Shown here piece by piece: positions 22,856-32,418 of a DNA stretch of 64,000 nucleotides. The notes beneath the pieces are model-generated. The model saw only the letters and a list, made by a program, of their open reading frames with translations, was not told the DNA's origin and searched no databases. The DNA is taken from contig CAIKBL010000027.1 of assembly GCA_903825645.1 (NCBI GenBank), forward strand, positions 137,321 through 201,320. Reading direction: 5' to 3'. Source of the stretch: an uncultured Pseudomonadota bacterium. Its GTDB lineage: Bacteria > Pseudomonadota > Gammaproteobacteria > Ga0077536. Within the stretch, counting starts at the first letter, position 1, and every line of letters begins with the position of its first letter. The position numbers and the translations under genes were made by a program.

Positions 22856-23890
22856 ATGGATATCGGCGAATTATTGGCCTTCAGCGTTAAGAATGGCGCC
22901 TCGGACTTGCATCTCTCGGCAGGGTTGCCCCCGATGATCCGCGTGGATGGCGATGTGCGCCGGATTAATGTTCCCGCCATGACGCATACCGAGGTTCATG
23001 ATTTGGTCTACGACATCATGAATGACAAGCAACGCAAGGACTACGAGGAATTCCTCGAATGTGATTTCTCCTTTGAAATCTCGGGTCTGGCGCGGTTCCG
23101 CGTCAACGCCTTCAACCAGAATCGAGGATCCGGGGCGGTGTTCCGGACGATTCCTTCGGTGATTTTAAGTCTCGAAGATCTGAAAGCGCCGCCAATTTTT
23201 CAGGAAATCGCCGACTATCCACGCGGTGTCGTGCTGGTGACGGGGCCGACCGGCTCCGGCAAATCCACCACCCTCGCGGCGATGGTCAACCACAAGAACG
23301 AAACGGATTATGGCCATATCCTGACCGTTGAAGATCCCATCGAATTCGTGCACCAAAGCAAGAAGTGCCTGATCAACCAACGTGAGGTCCATCGCGACAC
23401 CCTGGGTTTCAACGAAGCCTTACGCTCTGCGCTGCGCGAAGACCCGGATACCATTCTGGTCGGCGAAATGCGCGATTTGGAGACCATCCGGCTCGCCCTG
23501 ACCGCGGCGGAAACCGGCCATCTAGTGTTCGGCACGCTGCATACGAGCTCCGCGGCAAAAACCATCGATCGGGTCGTCGACGTTTTCCCCGGCGAGGAAA
23601 AGGACATGGTGCGTGCCATGCTTTCTGAGTCGCTGCGTGCGGTGATTGCCCAAACCCTGTTGAAGAAAAATGGCGGGGGGCGTGTCGCTGCCCACGAAAT
23701 CATGATTGGGACACCGGCGATCCGCAATTTGATTCGGGAGAACCGCATCCCGCAGATGTATTCCGCCATCCAGACCGGCCAACAGTATGGTATGCAAACC
23801 CTTGATCAATGCCTGCAGCAGTTGGTTCAGCGCGGCTTGGTCACGAAAACAGATGCCCGCATGAAGGCTCAGAACAAAGATCTTTTCTAA
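22856..23890 (+). CDS. pilT: Type IV pilus retraction ATPase PilT
   Basis: This 344-residue hexameric ATPase powers pilus retraction for twitching motility. It starts MDIGELLAFSVKNGASDLHLSAG, the PilT opening. Walker A is GPTGSGKSTT (about residues 130-139), the Asp box is GHILTVEDPIEFVH, Walker B includes ILVGEMRDLETI, and the His box is TGHLVFGTLHTSSA. The C-terminal AIRNLIRE motif needed for retraction is present as TPAIRNLIREN. It is divergent from yggS and followed by pilU. Confidence 0.98.
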   Translation: MDIGELLAFSVKNGASDLHLSAGLPPMIRVDGDVRRINVPAMTHTEVHDLVYDIMNDKQRKDYEEFLECDFSFEISGLARFRVNAFNQNRGSGAVFRTIPSVILSLEDLKAPPIFQEIADYPRGVVLVTGPTGSGKSTTLAAMVNHKNETDYGHILTVEDPIEFVHQSKKCLINQREVHRDTLGFNEALRSALREDPDTILVGEMRDLETIRLALTAAETGHLVFGTLHTSSAAKTIDRVVDVFPGEEKDMVRAMLSESLRAVIAQTLLKKNGGGRVAAHEIMIGTPAIRNLIRENRIPQMYSAIQTGQQYGMQTLDQCLQQLVQRGLVTKTDARMKAQNKDLF

Positions 23891-23991
23891 CCACCGGCGC
23901 GTCTAGTTTGTCCGGCTAGGCCGGCCCCCTCATCGCATAGCACCGGACCTTACGGCAGGTTGGCCCTACGGTTTCCGACAGGAGCATAGAC

Positions 23992-25155
23992 ATGGAAAGA
24001 GAACAGGCAATCAAATATATCCGGGATCTGCTCAAGCTCCTGATCGACAAAAAAGGGTCGGATTTGTTTGTCACGGTGGATTTTCCCCCCGCGATCAAGG
24101 TGGATGGCAAGATTACCCCGGTGTCCAAAACAAAGCTCACGTCTGACAACACCAAGGCACTGACGCAAGCGATCATGAACGATCGCCAACTGCGCGAATA
24201 CGAAGCGACCAATGAATGTAATTTTGCTATCGCCCCGGCGGGTATTGGACGTTTCCGGGTCAACGCCTTTGTTCAGCAAAGTCACGCGGGCATGGTCTTG
24301 CGGACGATCGAGACCACAGTGCCTACCCTGAGCCGTCTCTCACTGCCGACGGTCATGCAAGAGATTTCGATGGCCAAGCAGGGGCTGGTGATTTTGGTTG
24401 GTGGTACCGGCTCTGGTAAATCGACCTCGCTCGCGGCCATGATCAATCACCGCAATGAGCATAGTTTCGGTCATATCATCACGATTGAAGATCCCATCGA
24501 ATTCGTCCATCCGCACAAAAACTGCATCATCATGCAGCGCGAGGTGGGGATCGACACGAATGACTGGGGGATCGCCCTCAAGAACAGCCTGCGGCAGGCG
24601 CCGGACGTCATCCTGCTGGGGGAAATCCGCGATCGCGAGACCATGGAGTTCTGTCTAGCCTTCGCCGAGACCGGCCATCTCGTGATGGCGACCCTGCATG
24701 CGAACAGTGCCAACCAGGCGCTCGATCGCATCGTCAATTTCTTCCCGCAGGATCGGCATCCGCAGCTGTTCATGGACATTTCCATGAACGTGAAGGCCTT
24801 CATCTCGCAACGGCTCTTGAAGAAAGCCGATGGCAAAGGGCGCATCGCCGCGGTGGAAGTGATGCTCAACTCCCCGCTCATTGCCGATCTCATTCTCAAG
24901 GGGGAGATCGCCCTGATTAAGGAAATCATGGCTAAATCGAATGAGCTCGGCATGAAAACTTTCGATCAGGCACTTTTCGATCTCTACGAGAGCCATCAAA
25001 TCAGTTACGAAGACGCGCTGCGCAATGCCGACTCGATGAATGAATTACGCCTGCGGATCAAGTTGCAGGGGACGACGGCCAAGGCAAGCGACAAATTCGA
25101 AGGGCTCGATTATCTTGAGCTTGAAACCACCTCAGACAAGACCATGCGCCGCTGA
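23992..25155 (+). CDS. pilU: PilT-dependent retraction ATPase PilU
   Basis: This 387-residue paralogue of PilT assists retraction. It has Walker A GGTGSGKSTS (about residues 138-147), the Asp box GHIITIEDPIEFVHPHKN, Walker B ILLGEIRDRETME and the His box TGHLVMATLHANSANQAL. The position directly after pilT and the longer C-terminal tail (residues about 345-387, ending in an acidic stretch) fit PilU. GGAG precedes the ATG by 9 bp. Confidence 0.94.
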   Translation: MEREQAIKYIRDLLKLLIDKKGSDLFVTVDFPPAIKVDGKITPVSKTKLTSDNTKALTQAIMNDRQLREYEATNECNFAIAPAGIGRFRVNAFVQQSHAGMVLRTIETTVPTLSRLSLPTVMQEISMAKQGLVILVGGTGSGKSTSLAAMINHRNEHSFGHIITIEDPIEFVHPHKNCIIMQREVGIDTNDWGIALKNSLRQAPDVILLGEIRDRETMEFCLAFAETGHLVMATLHANSANQALDRIVNFFPQDRHPQLFMDISMNVKAFISQRLLKKADGKGRIAAVEVMLNSPLIADLILKGEIALIKEIMAKSNELGMKTFDQALFDLYESHQISYEDALRNADSMNELRLRIKLQGTTAKASDKFEGLDYLELETTSDKTMRR

Positions 25156-25174
25156 TCGCGGTAGGGAGTGACGG

Positions 25175-26233
25175 ATGGACATTACCCCTTATCTCAGGCT
25201 GCTGCAGGACAAGCGCGGATCCGATCTTTTCTTCAGCGCCGGCGCGGCGGTCAAAATAAAAATTGAAGGGGTGGTCAGCTCGGTCGGCAAAACGGTCTTG
25301 ACGGGCGAGCTCACGCGCGCCGCGGCCTACGGGCTGATGACTCCGGCACAGCTGAGCCAGTTTGAGCACACAATGGAAGCCGATTTCGCCCTCGTACTGC
25401 CGGAGCGTGCGGCGCGTTTTCGGGTCAATGTGTTCCGGCAACGGGGTGACGTGAGCATGGTGCTGAGGCTCATTCCTTCCAAGATCCCGACGATTGATGA
25501 GCTCGGTTTGCCGGAGGTGCTCAAATCGCTGGTGCTGCACCGGCGAGGCTTGGTGCTCATGGTGGGGGCGACCGGCTCCGGCAAATCGACGACGTTGGCG
25601 GCCATGGTGAATGAGCGCAACGCGAAAATGTCCGGACACATCCTGACCATCGAAGATCCGATCGAATTCTCACACCCCAATCTGAAATCCGTGATCAATC
25701 AGCGCGAGATTGGGGTGGACACCCTTTCTTATCGGGCTGCGCTTCGCGCGTCACTGCGTGAGGCGCCAGACGTGATCTTGATCGGTGAAATTCGCGATCG
25801 CGAAACCATGGAAGCCGCGCTCGAGCTGTGCAATACCGGCCACCTCTGTATGTCGACCCTCCACGCCAATAATGCCAACCAGGCGATGGAGCGAGTGGTT
25901 AATCTCTTTCCGGCTGACTTGCACAAACAAATGTTCATGGATCTGTCGTTGAATATGCGGGCCGTTATTTCCCAGCGGCTCGTCCAGAGTGAGGATGGCT
26001 ATCGCGTAGCGGCGATCGAAGTCCTGATCAACACTCCGCACATTGCCGATCTGATTCAGAAGGGCCAACTGGAGCTATTGAAAGAAGCCATGGAAAGCAG
26101 TGGGGCCAAAGGGATGCAAACCTTTGATACGGCACTCTATCAACTCTACAAAGACAAGCGCATCGGTTTGGAAGAGGCGCTCATGAACGCCGATTCCCGC
26201 TCGAATCTGGAGACTCTGATCAATTTCACCTGA
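25175..26233 (+). CDS. Third PilT/PilU-family ATPase
   Basis: This 352-residue protein is closer to PilU than PilT by eye. It carries the complete motor set: Walker A GATGSGKSTT (about residues 131-140), Asp box GHILTIEDPIEFSHPNLKS, Walker B ILIGEIRDRETME and His box TGHLCMSTLHANNANQAM. It starts 19 bp after pilU with its own GGGAGTG ribosome binding site, so the three ATPases form one operon. Nothing is damaged. It could be a specialised retraction motor for another pilus or a modulator of PilT; the sequence alone does not tell. Confidence 0.88.
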   Translation: MDITPYLRLLQDKRGSDLFFSAGAAVKIKIEGVVSSVGKTVLTGELTRAAAYGLMTPAQLSQFEHTMEADFALVLPERAARFRVNVFRQRGDVSMVLRLIPSKIPTIDELGLPEVLKSLVLHRRGLVLMVGATGSGKSTTLAAMVNERNAKMSGHILTIEDPIEFSHPNLKSVINQREIGVDTLSYRAALRASLREAPDVILIGEIRDRETMEAALELCNTGHLCMSTLHANNANQAMERVVNLFPADLHKQMFMDLSLNMRAVISQRLVQSEDGYRVAAIEVLINTPHIADLIQKGQLELLKEAMESSGAKGMQTFDTALYQLYKDKRIGLEEALMNADSRSNLETLINFT

Positions 26234-26247
26234 GCCCCTTCGAGAGC

Positions 26248-27258
26248 TCAGGTCGCCGTCTGGAAGGTGGGCAGTAGCGCGGTTTTCAGGTAGGCGACGG
26301 TGTCGAGTGCGCACGCGAGCGGGAGATCGCCAAAGGCGATTCGGCACAACAGGTAGTTGACGCCCGCGGTGCTGATCTCCGCGGCCATCTGGGCCCGTAC
26401 AGCCTCGGGGGTCCCCACTAAACACAGGCCACGTGCGCACGCGGTGTCAAAGTCCTCAGGAAAGCTCAGCGGGATCTGTAGGTTATGCTGCCGCCATAAA
26501 TATAAAAGGCTCGTATACCAGCGGTGGTAGGCGGGTGCAGCCACAGCGCGGGCAGCGGTTTCGGTCGCGGCGATGACGACGTGCCGACTCATGCCCATCA
26601 GCGGCAGCGGCGCGTCGGCGTGCGGGCTCTTGTCCCACGCGGCGCGGTAGGCCGCCGTGAGGGTGCACACCTGCGCGGCCGGTCCGTTGGTGACGATGTT
26701 CATACGCGCGCCAGCCGCCCAGCTGGCCGTCTCCGCACGTGCGACGCCGTACCACAGGGGCGGATGGGGCCGCTGGACAGGGTGGAGTTCAAGCGGGACG
26801 TCCTTCAAGGTGAAATATTCCCCGGCGTGCTCGAGCTTTCCGGTGCTGAGGCCCTGAAGCACGACCTGAAGCACCTCCGTGTAGCGGGCCTGCGCCTCGG
26901 TGCCAACGCCATAGAAACCCAGCTCGATAGGGGACACGCCCCGACCAATACCGAGCTCGAGGCGCCCTTCACTGAGCTGATCGAGCATGCAGATTTCTTC
27001 GAGCAACCGCAGTGGGTGATACAAGCTCAGGGTGTAGACCAGCGGACCAAAGCGGAGTCGGCGGGTGCGTTGGGATACGGCGGCGAGGAACACGCTGGGC
27101 GCGCAGGCCATGCCGAGCGGCGTGCCGTGGTGCTCGGCCAGATGGTAGGCATAGAGCCCGGCCTCATCGTAGGCGGCGACCAGCTCGAGTCTTTCGCGGT
27201 ATTGCTGGCTGAGGGCCTGTCCGTTGCTGTCCATGTGATCGAAAACGCCAAATTTCAT
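26248..27258 (-). CDS. Luciferase-like flavin-dependent monooxygenase
   Basis: This 336-residue protein belongs to the bacterial-luciferase-like (LLM) oxidoreductases that use reduced FMN or F420. It starts MKFGVFDHMDSNG and has the TIM-barrel phrases YAYHLAEHHGTPLGM, LRFGPLVYTLSLYHPLRLLEE and GRLELGIGRGVSPIELGFYG. The substrate is unknown. It converges with the third PilT-like gene (13 bp apart) and is divergent from the phosphotransferase gene; the neighbouring kinase, VOC and acyl-ligase genes suggest a small catabolic or modification cluster. Confidence 0.85.
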   Translation of the reverse strand: MKFGVFDHMDSNGQALSQQYRERLELVAAYDEAGLYAYHLAEHHGTPLGMACAPSVFLAAVSQRTRRLRFGPLVYTLSLYHPLRLLEEICMLDQLSEGRLELGIGRGVSPIELGFYGVGTEAQARYTEVLQVVLQGLSTGKLEHAGEYFTLKDVPLELHPVQRPHPPLWYGVARAETASWAAGARMNIVTNGPAAQVCTLTAAYRAAWDKSPHADAPLPLMGMSRHVVIAATETAARAVAAPAYHRWYTSLLYLWRQHNLQIPLSFPEDFDTACARGLCLVGTPEAVRAQMAAEISTAGVNYLLCRIAFGDLPLACALDTVAYLKTALLPTFQTAT

Positions 27259-27581
27259 GACGGCTCATCCCTGAGTCGCGCATCGCGCGGAGCGGGCGAC
27301 TATATCGAATCCGCGGGTCTTGTGGATTTTTTTGTGTGGCCGACATCGCGTGTGCGATCCGCGCCGTAAGACGTTGGCGCGCCGATCCTCGCGGCCCGCC
27401 TGCGCACCCCGCCACCGGACCGGTCGGTGACGGTGAGGATTTCAGCCCACGTATTTGGGTGCCGACACGAGCGGTTGCACAGTCACCCAAAATGCTTGAA
27501 AGTCGCCGCGCTAAAGATTTTTTTAAACGATCGGCAGGGCCAAATCCTGCGCGCCGCCAGTTTTGTCGAGGAGCGGGAGAG
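27259..27581. other. Divergent intergenic region
   Basis: About 320 bp separate the luciferase-like gene from the phosphotransferase gene. The frame open from 27336 reads without a ribosome binding site until 27582, so I treat it as upstream sequence. A short AT-rich patch (27505-27535) stands out in the GC-rich context; no convincing promoter hexamers or operator palindrome were found. Confidence 0.45.
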
Positions 27582-28658
27582 ATGCCACCACAGATAGAAG
27601 TATTGCCCCCGGAAGCCGTGACCGCGGACTGGCTGAACCGGGCGCTGGCGCAGGGCGGGCTGGCGGCGCGGGTGACTGGCTTTGAGATGGAAACAGTGGG
27701 CACGGGTCAGTTGGGTGAGACACGGCGCTTTCATCTGACCTACGCAGGCACGCCTCCACCCGGCGCACCCGCGGCGGTGGTGGGTAAATTTTCGTCCGCT
27801 AATCCCGTCGCGCGGGAGTCCGGTCGCACCATGGGGTGGTATCGGGCGGAAGTGATGTTCTATCGTGAGCTCGCGGCCCGCGCGCGCATTCGCACCCCCT
27901 TTGCCTATGTAGCCGAGCTCGATGAGGTGGGGGATTTTGTGCTGTTGTTCGAAGATCTGGCGCCAGCTCAGCCAGGGGACCAGATGCGGGGTTGCACGGT
28001 CGCGCAAGCCCGTGCCGCCTTAGCGGAAGCAGCCCTGCTGCACGCCGCCTTCTGGGATGATACCGAGCTTCAGCAACAACCCTGGTTGTCGATTCCGCCC
28101 GGCGCCCAGGGGTTCTACACCACCGAGTTGCTGACGCGCTCCTGGGATCATGTACAGAAACACTACGACGGCTGGCTGACGCCGGAAGTCACGGCCTGCT
28201 GCGATCGGTTTGTGCGCCACCATGCGGCGTGGAATCGTCCCCGATCGTCGCCGAAAACCATTGCCCACGGCGATTTTCGGCCCGACAACATGCTGTTTGG
28301 CGGGGCCGACGGACGCGTCGCCGTAGTCGACTGGCAGACCAGCAATTTCCTGGGCACCGGCATGGATCCGGCCTATTTGCTCGGCGGTTGTTTCGATCGC
28401 GACACCCGTCGTCAGCACGAGCGTGCCCTGCTGCAGGGGTATCACGAGGCGCTGCTGCGTCACGGGGTGACCGGTTACAGCTTCGACCATCTACTGGCTG
28501 ATTACCGGCACTACAGCTTTGCGGTCATCACCGTGGCACTCGCGGCGACGGTGGTGGTCAAGCGCACCGAACGTGGCGATCGGATGTTGATGCACATGGT
28601 CACGGGTGGCGCCCATCAGGCGATCGACAATCAAGCGCTCGACTTGCTGCCCCCCTGA
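27582..28658 (+). CDS. Kinase-fold phosphotransferase (aminoglycoside/choline kinase-like)
   Basis: This 358-residue protein has the catalytic loop THE-type HGDFRPDNMLFG (about residues 228-239) and the metal motif VVDWQTSNFLGTGMDPAYLLGG (shown here in parts VVDWQTSN and GMDPAYLLGG). These define the APH-like kinase superfamily, and the DPAYLL phrase resembles ecdysteroid/CHK-type kinases that act on small hydroxylated molecules. ATG 27582 has GAGCGGGAGAG just upstream. The substrate is unknown. It is followed by a VOC-family gene 58 bp later. Confidence 0.78.
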   Translation: MPPQIEVLPPEAVTADWLNRALAQGGLAARVTGFEMETVGTGQLGETRRFHLTYAGTPPPGAPAAVVGKFSSANPVARESGRTMGWYRAEVMFYRELAARARIRTPFAYVAELDEVGDFVLLFEDLAPAQPGDQMRGCTVAQARAALAEAALLHAAFWDDTELQQQPWLSIPPGAQGFYTTELLTRSWDHVQKHYDGWLTPEVTACCDRFVRHHAAWNRPRSSPKTIAHGDFRPDNMLFGGADGRVAVVDWQTSNFLGTGMDPAYLLGGCFDRDTRRQHERALLQGYHEALLRHGVTGYSFDHLLADYRHYSFAVITVALAATVVVKRTERGDRMLMHMVTGGAHQAIDNQALDLLPP

Positions 28659-28716
28659 GGGCCGCGATCCGGTTTGGTCGACGTTCATCTTTCTTTTTAA
28701 CCAGAGGCACTGACGC

Positions 28717-29397
28717 ATGCGACTCGCCAAACCGCACCTCGACATCGGTCTTTTCACGGCGGACCTCGAGGCCCATAGCCGTTTTTGGGGCGAGACCGTG
28801 GGTCTGCGGCTCGACCATCAGCTGCCCTTCGATCCGCTGTGGGTGCAACATCGGTACGACGCCCATAATTCCGTCATCAAGGTCAATCACTACCGCCATC
28901 CGATGCCGGTGCGCGCACCGGCCGGTTACTGTGGTCTGACCATCGCGCGCGCCGGTGCGCCGGCCTGGGAAGGCCAACATCCCGGCGGTGAGCGGGTTCG
29001 CCTCGTACCCCCGGGCACGGATGGGGTGGTCGGCATTGGCATCACCGTGCGCACGACAGAGCCGGCTCGGATGATGGACTTCTATCTCGGCGCGATGGAA
29101 TTCGAGTCGGCCGGCCCGAATGTCGCGCGTTGTGGTGACACGTTGCTGTTCGTGGAAAAAGGACCGGGTGGCGTCTCCAGTGACGCGTTCATGGGGCCCA
29201 ATTTTCGCTACCTGACCGTGCAGATTTTCGATGCCGACGCCGAATGCGCCGCGATCGTCAAACGTGGTGGGCGACTCGGCCAGGCCCCGGTCAATTTCGG
29301 AACCGTGGCGCGCTACGGGTTCATTCTCGATCCGGACGGTAATTGGTTCGAGATCTCCGCGCGCACCTCCTTGACCGGCGTGGCGCCGGCCGCCTAA
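28717..29397 (+). CDS. Two-module VOC (glyoxalase/dioxygenase fold) protein
   Basis: This 226-residue protein has two vicinal-oxygen-chelate modules: the first with HLDIGLFTADLEAHSRFWGETVG (parts HLDIGLFTADLEAH and FWGETVGL, residues about 6-28), the second with VGIGITVRTTEPARMMDFYLG (parts VGIGITVRTTE and MDFYLG, about 105-125). Possible metal ligands are His7 and the C-terminal FILDPDGNWFEI glutamate. It could be a lyase, isomerase or extradiol-type enzyme. It lies 19 bp before the acyl ligase gene. Confidence 0.72.
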   Translation: MRLAKPHLDIGLFTADLEAHSRFWGETVGLRLDHQLPFDPLWVQHRYDAHNSVIKVNHYRHPMPVRAPAGYCGLTIARAGAPAWEGQHPGGERVRLVPPGTDGVVGIGITVRTTEPARMMDFYLGAMEFESAGPNVARCGDTLLFVEKGPGGVSSDAFMGPNFRYLTVQIFDADAECAAIVKRGGRLGQAPVNFGTVARYGFILDPDGNWFEISARTSLTGVAPAA

Positions 29398-29416
29398 AGG
29401 TCGGCCACCGCTTCCG

Positions 29417-31681
29417 ATGTCGCCGACCCTGCTGATCTGCGCGCTGCTGGGTGTCGGCCTGTTCGCCGCCTGGCGGGGCCGGCGTCGGCTCGCGCGCGGA
29501 CTCCTGCGACTGTTGATCTGGCCACGCTATCGCCTCCATGTATTGGGCCCGGGGCGTGTGCCGCGTCAGGGCGCCGTCCTGTTGCTCGGTAACCACTTGT
29601 CGTTCATCGACTGGGCCGTGCTCCAGCTCGTGTGCCCCCGTCCTATCCACTTTGTGATGGACCGGAGTCTGCCGGAACCCTGGGTGTGGCGCGTCTTACT
29701 GTGGCTGATCGGGGTGACCGGCCGGGGTGCGGAGATCCCGTTGCAGGAAATCCGCATACATCTGCAGGCGGGTGAAGTCGTGGCTTTTTTCCCGGAAGGA
29801 ACCCTCAGCCGCACCGGACATCTGGGCGAGTTCCGCCGTGATTATGAATCGGTGGTGCGCGGCCTGGTGGGCGTGCTGGTGCCGTTTTACCTCCACGGAC
29901 TCTGGGGTACCCGGGTGTCACTCGCCAATGCGCCGCTTCGGGTGATGCGCCGGCGGAGGTGGCGGCATGAAGTCGGGATCACTTTTGGCGAATCGTTGCC
30001 GCTCGAGACGACGGCTGAGGCGTTAAAACGCCGGATGTTCACCCTCTCCATTGCCGCCTGGGATCGTTATACCCGAACGCTGGGGACGGTGCCGGAGGCC
30101 TGGCTGTCGAGCGCGAAGCGCCGGGGCCGGCGCTGGCTGTTGGCCGACACCCTCAGCGGGCGGTTGTCCGGCTACCGGGTGATCGCGGGTGTTTTGATCA
30201 TCGCCGGGCTCATCAAGCGACATGCGGAGGGACCGCATATTGGGGTGCTCCTGCCGACCAGCAACGGCGGGACGCTGGCGAATCTGGCAATCCTGCTGCG
30301 CGGCAAGACCGTCGTGAACCTCAATTACACGGCGAGTGCTGAGGCGATCGCGGCCGCCCTGCGGTTGGCAGAAATAAAGACCGTTTTCACCTCAAGTCGG
30401 TTTATCGAGCGGCTCGCGGAGCGCGGCATTGACGTGCCGACCCTGCTCGCCGGGGTGCAGGTCTATCGGCTGGAGGCGCTTGGGGCGGGGATCGGTCAGG
30501 GGCAACGCCTGTGGACGTTGTTACAGGCCATCTGTCTGCCCGCATGGATACTGCGTGCGCTGTACGCCGTGCGGGTATCGCCCGACAGTGTGGCCGCCAT
30601 TCTTTTTTCGAGCGGTAGCGAGGGGGAGCCCAAGGGGATCTTGCTGTCCCATCGCAACCTCATGGGGAATATCAAGCAAGTCACGGATCTCCTCAATCCC
30701 GAGGTAGGGGATGTGCTGATGGCGACCCTGCCGTCCTTCCATGCCTTCGGGCTGACGGTGACGATGCTGATGCCGATGGTGGAAGGGATCCCGGTCGTGG
30801 GTCACCCTGATCCGGCCGACGTGGTCAATATCGCCCGTGCGGTCGCGGCCTATCGCGGCACCATCCTGTTCGGCACCGCCACGTTCCTACACCTCTATGT
30901 GCGCAATCCGCGCGTCCATCCGTTGATGCTCGAGTCCTTGCGACTGGTGGTGGCAGGGGCTGAGAAACTGACGGCGGCGGTACGTGAAGCCTTCCGGACC
31001 AAGTTCGGGAAGGAAATTTATGAAGGCTATGGGGCGACTGAAACGGCCCCGGTGGCGAGCGTCAATGTCCCGGATCGGCTGCATCCAATGAGCTGGTCGG
31101 TGCAGTGTGGCCATAAGCCAGGCACGGTCGGTTTGCCGCTACCGGGCACCAGTTTCCGGATCGTCGATCCCGAAACCTTGGCAGATCTCCCCCACGGAAC
31201 CGCGGGGCTGCTCTTGATCGGCGGCGTTCAGGTGATGTTGGGTTACTTGGGCGGTCCGGTGCGCACGGCGCAGGCGATCCTCACCCATGAAGGACTGCGC
31301 TGGTACAAGACGGGCGACAAGGGTTCCGTGGATGAGGCGGGTTTCCTGACCCTTGTGGATCGCTATTCCCGTTTTGCGAAATTGGGGGGTGAGATGGTCA
31401 GCTTGACGGCCGTCGAGACCCAAATTCGTGGGGTATTGGCGGCGCCAGATCTCGAAATCTGCGCCGTTAGCCTGTCCGGCGCCCGGCGTGGCGAGGAGAT
31501 TGTGCTGCTGATCGCCGGTCAGGAAATCGACCCCCATAGCCTGCGGCGGCAGTTGCTCGCGGCGGGCTGCTCTCCGTTGACTATCCCGACCGAGTACCAC
31601 CAAGTCCCCGAAATCCCGACGCTGGGGAGCGGCAAGACCGATTTTGGCGCGGCGCGCGCGCTGGCGTTGGTGCTTCGCTAG
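29417..31681 (+). CDS. Fused 1-acyl-glycerophosphate-type acyltransferase and AMP-dependent acyl ligase (Aas-like)
   Basis: This 754-residue protein has an N-terminal membrane segment, a PlsC-like acyltransferase domain (about residues 30-210) with NHLSFID (the HX4D box) and FFPEGTLSRTG, and then an adenylate-forming ligase domain (about 230-754). The ligase has the P-loop FSSGSEGEPKG, YEGYGATETAP, the adenylate motif YKTGDKG and the C-terminal lysine in GSGKTDFGA. The pairing resembles Aas, which re-acylates lysophospholipids after activating fatty acids on ACP. No carrier domain is visible. It may instead serve fatty acid or lipid modification with the upstream VOC and kinase genes. Confidence 0.85.
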   Translation: MSPTLLICALLGVGLFAAWRGRRRLARGLLRLLIWPRYRLHVLGPGRVPRQGAVLLLGNHLSFIDWAVLQLVCPRPIHFVMDRSLPEPWVWRVLLWLIGVTGRGAEIPLQEIRIHLQAGEVVAFFPEGTLSRTGHLGEFRRDYESVVRGLVGVLVPFYLHGLWGTRVSLANAPLRVMRRRRWRHEVGITFGESLPLETTAEALKRRMFTLSIAAWDRYTRTLGTVPEAWLSSAKRRGRRWLLADTLSGRLSGYRVIAGVLIIAGLIKRHAEGPHIGVLLPTSNGGTLANLAILLRGKTVVNLNYTASAEAIAAALRLAEIKTVFTSSRFIERLAERGIDVPTLLAGVQVYRLEALGAGIGQGQRLWTLLQAICLPAWILRALYAVRVSPDSVAAILFSSGSEGEPKGILLSHRNLMGNIKQVTDLLNPEVGDVLMATLPSFHAFGLTVTMLMPMVEGIPVVGHPDPADVVNIARAVAAYRGTILFGTATFLHLYVRNPRVHPLMLESLRLVVAGAEKLTAAVREAFRTKFGKEIYEGYGATETAPVASVNVPDRLHPMSWSVQCGHKPGTVGLPLPGTSFRIVDPETLADLPHGTAGLLLIGGVQVMLGYLGGPVRTAQAILTHEGLRWYKTGDKGSVDEAGFLTLVDRYSRFAKLGGEMVSLTAVETQIRGVLAAPDLEICAVSLSGARRGEEIVLLIAGQEIDPHSLRRQLLAAGCSPLTIPTEYHQVPEIPTLGSGKTDFGAARALALVLR

Positions 31682-31814
31682 CAGGCGTTCCCGTTGTCGC
31701 GCGCACGACGGCTGCCGTTAAGCCGCGAAATCTCCGCGACGAGTTGGGCTGACCGGACCGGGTCGGCGACAGGCGACTACCGATAACAGGCGGCAGCCAC
31801 CCATCAGACGCTGA

Positions 31815-32213
31815 TTAAATCGAAGCGCCTTCCCGCTGAATGGCCACCCAGGCCTTGATGGTTTTACCCGCTTTGATGGGTACGACACGCCAGAACATAA
31901 TGAACGGGGTCCCGTCCTTTTTGTAGTTAATGGCCTTTCCTTCGAAACGGCCACCCGCCTTGAGTGCCACGGAAAGCCGATCGATGACCTTCGCATCCGT
32001 GCCGGCACCTTGCAGGATCCTGGGTGTCTTCCCGATGACCGCATCAGGCTCGTATCCGGTCAGTTTCTTGAACGCCTTGTTCGCGTAAATGATCTTGCCC
32101 TCTTTGGAGGCGTCGGTGATCAAAACAGAGTCGAAGCTGTTCTCGGCGAGCGCTTGTAGCAGCGCGAGTCCGACATCCTGCCCACCCAGTAATTTTTCCA
32201 GATTCGTCGCCAT
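31815..32213 (-). CDS. Short PAS-domain protein, LOV-like but without the photoactive cysteine
   Basis: This 132-residue protein is essentially one PAS domain: FDSVLITDASKEGKIIYANK, then FKKLTGYEPDAVIGKTPRIL and a C-terminal strand region with WRVVPIKAGKTIKAWVAIQ. LOV photosensors read GRNCRFLQG at the equivalent spot; here it is GKTPRILQG, so the flavin-binding cysteine is replaced by Pro. It may bind another cofactor or act as a protein-interaction module. I chose ATG 32213 because the homology starts there; the frame is open further upstream. No output domain is fused. It converges with the acyl ligase gene. Confidence 0.8.
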   Translation of the reverse strand: MATNLEKLLGGQDVGLALLQALAENSFDSVLITDASKEGKIIYANKAFKKLTGYEPDAVIGKTPRILQGAGTDAKVIDRLSVALKAGGRFEGKAINYKKDGTPFIMFWRVVPIKAGKTIKAWVAIQREGASI

Positions 32214-32418
32214 TGCATCCTCACTTCTTGGTTTGTTATCACGTTTCAGAGCCTGACGGCTTTTCGTTTGTACCGCTGCCTTCTGGCGCGGGCCACCGCG
32301 TAAACGCGGCGACGGGCCGAAAATAACGGCAGCATGATGAACATTTCTATGGGCCCGCACAAGATGGTGGACGGGTTGCCTGCGGGGGCGTCCTGCCCCG
32401 GCGGTCGATGAGACAGGG

